A stretch of 5,530 nt of DNA from Deinococcus sp. (GTDB taxonomy: Bacteria > Deinococcota > Deinococci > Deinococcales > Deinococcaceae), in the NCBI GenBank assembly GCA_018260375.1, contig JAGLBF010000149.1, positions 1 to 5,530 of the forward strand, in the 5' to 3' direction. The notes beneath the pieces are model-generated. The model worked only from the letters and a program-made list of their open reading frames with translations, was not told where the DNA came from and did not search any database. Both the position numbers and the translations under genes were made by a program. How positions within the stretch are numbered: the first letter of the stretch is position 1; each line of letters opens with the position of its first letter. This document shows, piece by piece, positions 1 to 3,823 of this stretch.

Positions 1-155
1 AGCCGTATGTGCCACCCAAAATCATCCACGCCAACGAGAAAATTAGTGATGCCGAACTCATCGCCCTTGCCATCCTGCGATACGTTCGTAAAGTGCCCTA
101 TTTCAATCGCTGGTGGCAGGAGTGCATCTCTAAATTTCGGGGTAAGGGAGAATAG
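1..155 (+). pseudogene. IS transposase fragment (N-terminal part, truncated at both ends)
   Basis: An open frame whose first complete codon is at position 3 runs to a TAG at 153-155. It contains PPKIIHANEKISDAELIALA followed by a segment ending VPYFNRWW. This resembles the N-terminal helical region of DDE transposases of the IS982/IS5-like type, where a 'xSDAELIxLAxL' segment precedes the catalytic domain. The resemblance is from memory and the family assignment is tentative. The start lies left of the window. The resemblance stops after the RWW at about 108-116, and the frame ends 13 codons later, so the catalytic DDE domain is missing and this is a remnant, not a working transposase. It points towards the pglZ fragment, opposite to all other genes. 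No terminal inverted repeat or target-site duplication could be identified. Confidence 0.5.
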
Positions 156-255
156 GGCATGAGCGACCAAGATGCGTCACAGATTGCCTTTACAAAACTC
201 ATGACTGAAGTGAGAGCGGAACTCGGCCCACACGCCATCCGGCAGGTCAATGATG
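100..255. other. Rearrangement junction region between IS remnant and pglZ fragment
   Basis: Resemblance to a transposase ends near 116 on the plus strand, and resemblance to PglZ ends near 249 on the minus strand. The ~130 bases between match neither. Two breakpoints therefore seem to lie close together, rather than one clean IS insertion. The exact positions are estimates from where recognisable protein sequence stops. Confidence 0.4.
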
Positions 256-263
256 GTACGTAA
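159..263 (+). other. Possible 5' fragment of an unidentified gene (34 codons)
   Basis: An ATG at 159-161 opens 34 codons ending in TAA at 261-263; the product begins MSDQDASQIAFTKLMTEVR. A good Shine-Dalgarno sequence (AGGGAG, 145-150) lies 8 bases upstream, and the TAG of the preceding frame ends 3 bases before the ATG, as in a translationally coupled operon. The predicted peptide is amphipathic and looks protein-like, but I do not recognise it. Because pglZ similarity on the other strand seems to stop near 249, the DNA from about 117 to 249 may be a foreign piece holding the end of one gene and the start of another. It could equally be a chance frame. Confidence 0.22.
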
Positions 264-482
264 CCAGATAGCTGGGCCGGTTTGAGTAGCGGGGTCGTAC
301 TGGCCCAGCGTAAGGACCTGGCGCCGCTCTCCCAGTGCTTGCGCCGCTGCGCGCCATTCTCCAGTTGCATCTGGCCACAGAATGCAGGCTGGACGCTCTA
401 CATCGCTCTGGTAGTACGTTCCGGCTTTCAGGAGGGCTGCTGCGAGTGCATCAAGAACGGTAGCGGTACTAGCGGTGGTCAT
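177..482 (-). pseudogene. pglZ: BREX PglZ (type B-like), N-terminal fragment, 3' truncated
   Basis: The frame has 101 codons, of which about the first 78 resemble the N-terminus of PglZ type B: a 'TVLDALAAAL' helix, 'ACILWPDATGEW', then 'LTLGQYDPATQTGPAIWLR'. PglZ is a large protein (roughly 800 or more residues) with an alkaline-phosphatase-superfamily domain and is an essential core component of BREX phage defence. After IWLRTII (about position 249) the expected continuation of the N-terminal region is absent. The tail ending HEFCKGNL looks unrelated and stops at 177-179. The phosphatase domain is therefore missing and the product is very unlikely to work. The ATG at 480-482 overlaps the vapC stop by 4 bases and has a GGGAGG Shine-Dalgarno inside vapC, so the gene start itself is intact. 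The PglZ assignment rests on recalled family sequence and agrees with the PglX gene upstream. Confidence 0.68.
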
Positions 483-922
483 GGACTCGTTGCCTCCCAG
501 GGGTTAAGGATATTGAGTTTAAAAGCGGCGAAATCAGCAGTATTGCGTGTAACCAGCGTCAGCCCATGGTGTAGCGCTGTCGCTGCGAGCAGCGCGTCCA
601 TACAGGGCAACTGCCCCGGTTTCTTGCCACTGGTCAGTACCATGCGTGACCAGGTCACCATCACTCCTTCATCTATAGGGAGAATGCGTCCGGCATAGTC
701 GGTTAGCAGGTGATGGCTGAGCCAGTGACGCAGTGCTGCGCGCCGCGCAGGGTCAGTAACATTTTCTACGCCTAACTCCAGCTCACCCATCGTGATGGCA
801 CTCAGGTAGAGATTCTCCAGGAGCTGAGCACGCAAGAAGGCCACAACACTAGGAGCAGGGCGTGGCTTACTCGCTTCACTGATGATGTTGGTGTCGAGCA
901 AGTATCTGGTCGCTGTACTCAT
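479..922 (-). CDS. vapC: VapC/FitB-like PIN-domain ribonuclease toxin
   Basis: This 147-residue protein is the usual size for a type II VapC toxin, a Mg2+-dependent endoribonuclease that typically cleaves tRNA or rRNA in the cytoplasm. The PIN-domain signature is complete: Asp10 in LLDTNIISE, Glu47 in ITMGELELG, Asp109 in CMDALLAATA, and TRNTADF with Asp130 near the end. These are the four acidic positions expected to hold the metal ions. LLDTNIISE and TRNTADF are closest to the FitB-like branch. The ATG overlaps the stop of the upstream antitoxin by 4 bases (ATGA), the normal arrangement for such pairs. The 3' end overlaps the start of pglZ in the same way, which is less usual and ties the toxin to the BREX message. 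All key residues are present, so it should be active. The RNA target cannot be deduced. Confidence 0.92.
   Translation of the reverse strand: MSTATRYLLDTNIISEASKPRPAPSVVAFLRAQLLENLYLSAITMGELELGVENVTDPARRAALRHWLSHHLLTDYAGRILPIDEGVMVTWSRMVLTSGKKPGQLPCMDALLAATALHHGLTLVTRNTADFAAFKLNILNPWEATSP
493..498 (-). promoter_or_regulatory. Shine-Dalgarno site for the pglZ start
   Basis: The minus strand reads GGGAGG here, 9-10 bases before the ATG at 482-480 and inside the last codons of vapC. Together with the 4-base stop/start overlap it supports this start and suggests pglZ is translated from the same message as vapC. Confidence 0.55.
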
Positions 923-1167
923 AGCTCGGGAATATCGCGCCCCAGGCCACTGGCACGGACTGGCTCAAAATCAGGCACTTTGGGCATATTGGCAAAGGTA
1001 TCCCAGCCGGTGCGCTGCTGTAATGTCACTTCGCTAGCAGGTAGGATGATTGCCGCAGGGTGACCGCGCCTGGTAATCAGTTGCGGCTGCCCACTCTCAG
1101 CAGCGCGTACGACTTCTGAGAATTGCGCTTTGGCAGTTTCCAGATTCCAGCGTTTATAAGTCGTCAT
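919..1167 (-). CDS. Phd/YefM-family antitoxin of the VapC pair
   Basis: This 82-residue protein has the Phd/YefM fold in its first ~50 residues: WNLETAKAQFSEVVRAAESG (helix-helix) followed by PQLITRRGHPAAIILPASEV (strands). This is the DNA-binding dimer that represses its own promoter. The remaining ~30 residues, ending GLGRDIPEL, have the length and acidic/hydrophobic character of the tail that wraps the toxin and blocks its active site. The start is secure: an ATG at 1167-1165 preceded by GGAGG at a 5-base spacing. The stop overlaps the vapC start by 4 bases. Upstream lie a likely extended -10 promoter and two inverted repeats, so the pair probably has its own autoregulated promoter besides any readthrough from the genes upstream. 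Phd/YefM antitoxins partnered with PIN toxins are common. Confidence 0.92.
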   Translation of the reverse strand: MTTYKRWNLETAKAQFSEVVRAAESGQPQLITRRGHPAAIILPASEVTLQQRTGWDTFANMPKVPDFEPVRASGLGRDIPEL

Positions 1168-1172
1168 AGCAG

Positions 1173-1177
1173 CCTCC
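1173..1177 (-). promoter_or_regulatory. Shine-Dalgarno site of the Phd-type antitoxin gene
   Basis: A perfect GGAGG on the minus strand lies 5 bases before the ATG at 1167-1165. It is the strongest ribosome-binding site in the window. It fixes the start and fits the need for antitoxin to be made in excess over the toxin, whose own start lacks a clear site. Confidence 0.75.
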
Positions 1178-1181
1178 GTAC

Positions 1182-1197
1182 CTAGTCAGGTGACCAG
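1182..1197 (-). repeat. Imperfect palindrome, candidate operator for the antitoxin
   Basis: The sequence CTAGTCAGGTGACCAG pairs as CT-A-GTCA, a GG centre, then TGAC-C-AG: six of seven positions match around a 2-base centre. It lies directly downstream of the -10 box, over the expected transcription start. This is where a Phd-type antitoxin dimer would bind to repress its own promoter. The palindrome is visible in the sequence; the operator role is inferred. Confidence 0.45.
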
Positions 1198-1206
1198 ATT
1201 GTAGCA
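1198..1206 (-). promoter_or_regulatory. Extended -10 promoter for phd-vapC
   Basis: The minus strand reads TGCTACAAT: a TACAAT box (1203-1198) one base from the sigma-70 consensus TATAAT, with the TGn extension immediately upstream. No good -35 hexamer lies 16-18 bases further up, which is typical of extended -10 promoters. Transcription would start near 1191, giving a ~24-base leader containing the GGAGG site. This would be an internal promoter serving phd, vapC and pglZ. Confidence 0.5.
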
Positions 1207-1222
1207 GCTTTTCTGCCTGCTA
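1202..1222 (-). repeat. Inverted repeat overlapping the -10 region, second candidate operator
   Basis: TAGCAG (1202-1207) and CTGCTA (1217-1222) form perfect 6-base arms around a 9-base spacer. The left arm covers part of the extended -10 element. With the palindrome at 1182-1197 it would give two antitoxin-binding sites flanking or covering the promoter. It is not followed by a T-run on either strand, so a terminator is unlikely. Confidence 0.35.
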
Positions 1223-1286
1223 GAGTTTGAATTCTGCTCCTATGCTAAATACGGTTAGCTGCGCTCCAGGGAAACCCGTGCCTGAA

Positions 1287-1955
1287 TTAAAAAAGGGACT
1301 GCTGCTTACTTTTGTTCTGTTGCGGCTGAATGGCTTCAAGGTAATCCTGCTGGCTGGCTAGCGGCCATACTCCAGCTGCCTGCATACCAAGGGCCATAGC
1401 TGCACATCGTGCCTGACAAGCAGCCGACTTCTGCGGATTGAAAGCGATATCTGTAAAGCCTGCGTAAGCACTTATGCCCTCTAGCAGTTCAGGATGTTGA
1501 GCAAGCGCCTGAAGGAACAGCCAATCATAAAAGGCCGTCATAGGCTGGTCGGGCCAGGGAGTACCGAAGAAATCAAAGCTGGCGATATCGCTACGGCCTT
1601 TGACGCGTTCATCAAGTTTGGCATCGCGGCTAGCGGCACTATAAAGGTCGGGGAAATGATCGCCATTTTTGAAGACCTTACTGCCCTGATAGGCTGACTC
1701 CACAGACAGCACACGCCCATCAGGTGCTTTGAACTTGAGGTTAAAAGCGCTCAGGTCTATACCGAGCTTTTCGCTTCCTTTAGACGAAATCTCAAGCAGA
1801 GGTTCATGTCCTGTAGCAGCAGCTGAGGCATGTAGCTCTGCAATGGAACGCTGAGCTTGTGCACGCGACAAGCCAGCGTGCCATTTAAAGGTAACGGTCT
1901 TTTCTTCAACGAAAGGGAGGGTAGACAGGGGAAGAAAAATAGGTCGTTCAGCCAT
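1287..1955 (-). CDS. DarT1-associated NADAR-family antitoxin (DNA de-ADP-ribosylating enzyme)
   Basis: This 222-residue protein resembles the NADAR proteins paired with DarT1 toxins. Such enzymes remove ADP-ribose from modified guanine bases and so reverse the toxin's damage to DNA. Residues 1-70 carry the conserved lead-in of this group (FKWHAGLSRAQAQRSIAELH, then LLEISSKGSEKLGIDLSAFN). The NADAR core follows: FNLKF at 71-75; SVESAYQGSKVF at 84-95, which lines up with the SEHYFQxxK motif of YbiA-like proteins (Glu86, Gln90, Lys93); FFGTPWPDQPMTAFYDWLF around 129-147; and FTDIAFNPQKSAACQA around 167-182. The ATG lies 2 bases after the darT stop, so the pair is cotranscribed, and only a weak CAGG precedes it, suggesting coupled translation. 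The protein ends in KQQSLF, a possible sliding-clamp-binding peptide. No DarG-type macrodomain is present, which points to the DarT1-NADAR rather than the DarT2-DarG class. Confidence 0.88.
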   Translation of the reverse strand: MAERPIFLPLSTLPFVEEKTVTFKWHAGLSRAQAQRSIAELHASAAATGHEPLLEISSKGSEKLGIDLSAFNLKFKAPDGRVLSVESAYQGSKVFKNGDHFPDLYSAASRDAKLDERVKGRSDIASFDFFGTPWPDQPMTAFYDWLFLQALAQHPELLEGISAYAGFTDIAFNPQKSAACQARCAAMALGMQAAGVWPLASQQDYLEAIQPQQNKSKQQSLF

Positions 1956-1957
1956 GT

Positions 1958-3823
1958 CTAAGAACCTGACGGGTTGCGCCAGTGATCATAGTCATCCCGT
2001 GCCCGAAAGTAAGTGTTATCAGTCTTGACAGGAATGATATGCCCTTCGCAGTTATACTGGAGTGGTTCATCAAGTTCAATATCGACATGGATCTCCTCAA
2101 TATAAGTCTGGGGGATTGGCTCGAAGACTAGAACTTCAGCCTGCGGATTCGTTGTGTAGTGTGGAGGCAGCAGGAGGCGCTTTCGCAATTCGTTATTTTC
2201 GAACATTTTTTCCAGAGCAGTTACTGTTTTTAGGCTGGCTTCTGAACGCATACAGATATCCCCAGCGGCTGCGTTGACCTCAACAAAACCACAATCTCGT
2301 TCCCACAGTAGGCAGGGGTCTAATAGAAGCACTGCCCAATGCCCACCCTTGCGTTGACGGTAGTGAAAAAACATCTTGTAGTTGGGGTAACTGATGGACA
2401 AGCAAATGGCATGAGTGCGATTATCTCTGCGCCAGTTGTCAGTCCAAATGTAGCCGTCGTTGCCCAGGGCTGCACGGCTCTGAAGACCATACTCAGCTAT
2501 TTGGGGGAGATTCTCGATGCGCGTGAAGTGCATAAGCTGCTGAATACCTCTTGCCTCAATTAAGTGCTTAATTCTCTCCTCGCGAGTTGATGCAGAGTTG
2601 TACGATTGCTGAACTGGAATGACGGCGGTGACAGCCGCACCTGTAATTGGCCGTGGAAGAGAATGTTCTGCATCCTCCCGAATAGCCTTCGCCCGCAACA
2701 GACGCGCGTGTTCTTCATCCCTTCTACGTTGAGACAGCTCTTCTAAAATCCTGAGTCGCTCATCCGCCGCCGCCTGAGCCTCTCGTTCGCGTTGCTCACA
2801 ACGTTCTCGTTCGAGTGCCTGTTCGGCTTGCAGGCGTTTTTGCCGTTCCTGTTCCTGCTTATGTTGTTCCTCACGCCATGCCTTCAATTCCACTTCGGGT
2901 AACGGGCCACGAAACCCTAGCCGTTCTCGGAAGAGTCGCAAATTAATGTTGGGTCTCTGGGCAACCCAATCACTCATGGTTTCACGGTTATCTGGAAGAG
3001 AATCGCCGGTGACAGCTTCAAATCGTACGGGTAATTGCGATGCGTCCTGAAGAGCCCTTACAACTGTACGACAGCGACCCATACCCTTTAAATCCAGTGG
3101 AGAATCGCATAGAAGCTCATCCCCAACCCAGATCTTGAAAATGGTCGTGGCCATTCCTTCTGTAAGCTGCGCTGGGGTGTGCTGAACTGACATCGGGGGG
3201 AGGGAAGGGGCTTGCGGCCCCTTCTCTTCCTGGCGATGCAGTATGTCAGCTTCCTTCGCTCGTGGTAAACGTGCAGAAAAATGATGCTCAAAAGTGGCTA
3301 GGGCCCTATCAATACCCAGCATATCCTGATGCAGAGCAAGCCAGTCTCGAAAATAAACTGGATTGAATGGCACACCGCTACCATTTGACACTTTTACGGG
3401 AATAAGTCCATTTATACAAGGAGAGATCAAGGTGAAGACTTCAATAAAGTCAACTTTATTTGCGAATATCCAAGTAACGTTCTTGAACACTCCATATAAC
3501 ACAGCGAAGCGCACTAACCATTCCTCTGCTTCGCCACTGCTAACAGTACTACCTGTAAGATCAGTCTTCTCCACGTTACGATGGGACAACTTATGGAAGC
3601 CTTTGATTTCTGCAGGGCCAATGCCCATTTCTGTTAACAGGCAGGCTACATCCTCAGCATCAAAGGATTGAGAGGACCCAAAGCTCCTAAGGGCCCTAAC
3701 CCTTTCGCCAAGTACCCTTTGTAAGGCCCGCAGGATTTGGCCCTTCTCTTGCTCGGTTGCAAAATCAAATGCCGTGTCGAACAGGCGTTCGGGGCCATTC
3801 CAAAAGCTATACTTGACACTCAC
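1958..3823 (-). CDS. darT: DarT-type DNA ADP-ribosyltransferase toxin with long N-terminal extension and coiled coil
   Basis: This is a 621-residue, three-part protein. Residues 1 to ~305 are not recognised; they are mixed helical with no obvious signal peptide or membrane segment. Residues ~312-386 are an extremely Glu/Arg/Gln-rich heptad-like stretch, almost certainly a coiled coil. Residues ~413-590 are a DarT (DUF4433) domain: MHFTRIENLPQIAEYGL (His432), RRDNRTHAICLSISYPNYKM, WAVLLLDPCLLW, FVEVNAA, and PQAEVLVFEPI, in which Glu563 sits where DarT has its catalytic glutamate. DarT enzymes use NAD+ to attach ADP-ribose to bases in single-stranded DNA, blocking replication. DarT1 members paired with NADAR modify guanine. 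A lone DarT is only ~200 residues, so about two thirds of this protein is extra. The GTG start overlaps the pglX stop (GTGA) and has an AGGA site 6 bases upstream. The NADAR gene follows after 2 bases. The role of the N-terminal part is unknown. Confidence 0.88.
   Translation of the reverse strand: MSVKYSFWNGPERLFDTAFDFATEQEKGQILRALQRVLGERVRALRSFGSSQSFDAEDVACLLTEMGIGPAEIKGFHKLSHRNVEKTDLTGSTVSSGEAEEWLVRFAVLYGVFKNVTWIFANKVDFIEVFTLISPCINGLIPVKVSNGSGVPFNPVYFRDWLALHQDMLGIDRALATFEHHFSARLPRAKEADILHRQEEKGPQAPSLPPMSVQHTPAQLTEGMATTIFKIWVGDELLCDSPLDLKGMGRCRTVVRALQDASQLPVRFEAVTGDSLPDNRETMSDWVAQRPNINLRLFRERLGFRGPLPEVELKAWREEQHKQEQERQKRLQAEQALERERCEQREREAQAAADERLRILEELSQRRRDEEHARLLRAKAIREDAEHSLPRPITGAAVTAVIPVQQSYNSASTREERIKHLIEARGIQQLMHFTRIENLPQIAEYGLQSRAALGNDGYIWTDNWRRDNRTHAICLSISYPNYKMFFHYRQRKGGHWAVLLLDPCLLWERDCGFVEVNAAAGDICMRSEASLKTVTALEKMFENNELRKRLLLPPHYTTNPQAEVLVFEPIPQTYIEEIHVDIELDEPLQYNCEGHIIPVKTDNTYFRARDDYDHWRNPSGS

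Noticed and set aside
282..698. 138-codon open frame on the plus strand
   Set aside because: It lies antisense across the pglZ fragment and vapC, both of which have clear family motifs; its product shows no recognisable feature and it is a shadow frame.
1268..1286. Possible terminator after the NADAR gene (CAGG...CCTG, GGGAAACCC)
   Set aside because: The stems are only 3-4 bases and no T-run follows on the minus strand, so readthrough towards phd seems possible.
1287..1955. DarG-type macrodomain antitoxin
   Set aside because: No macrodomain motifs are seen; the SVESAYQGSK motif and the rest of the protein match NADAR proteins associated with DarT1.
3400..3530. Possible membrane segment in the N-terminal part of the DarT protein (around residues 101-141)
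   Set aside because: The stretch is hydrophobic and aromatic but broken by Arg, Lys, Asn and Asp residues every few positions, so it fits a buried helical region better than a transmembrane helix.
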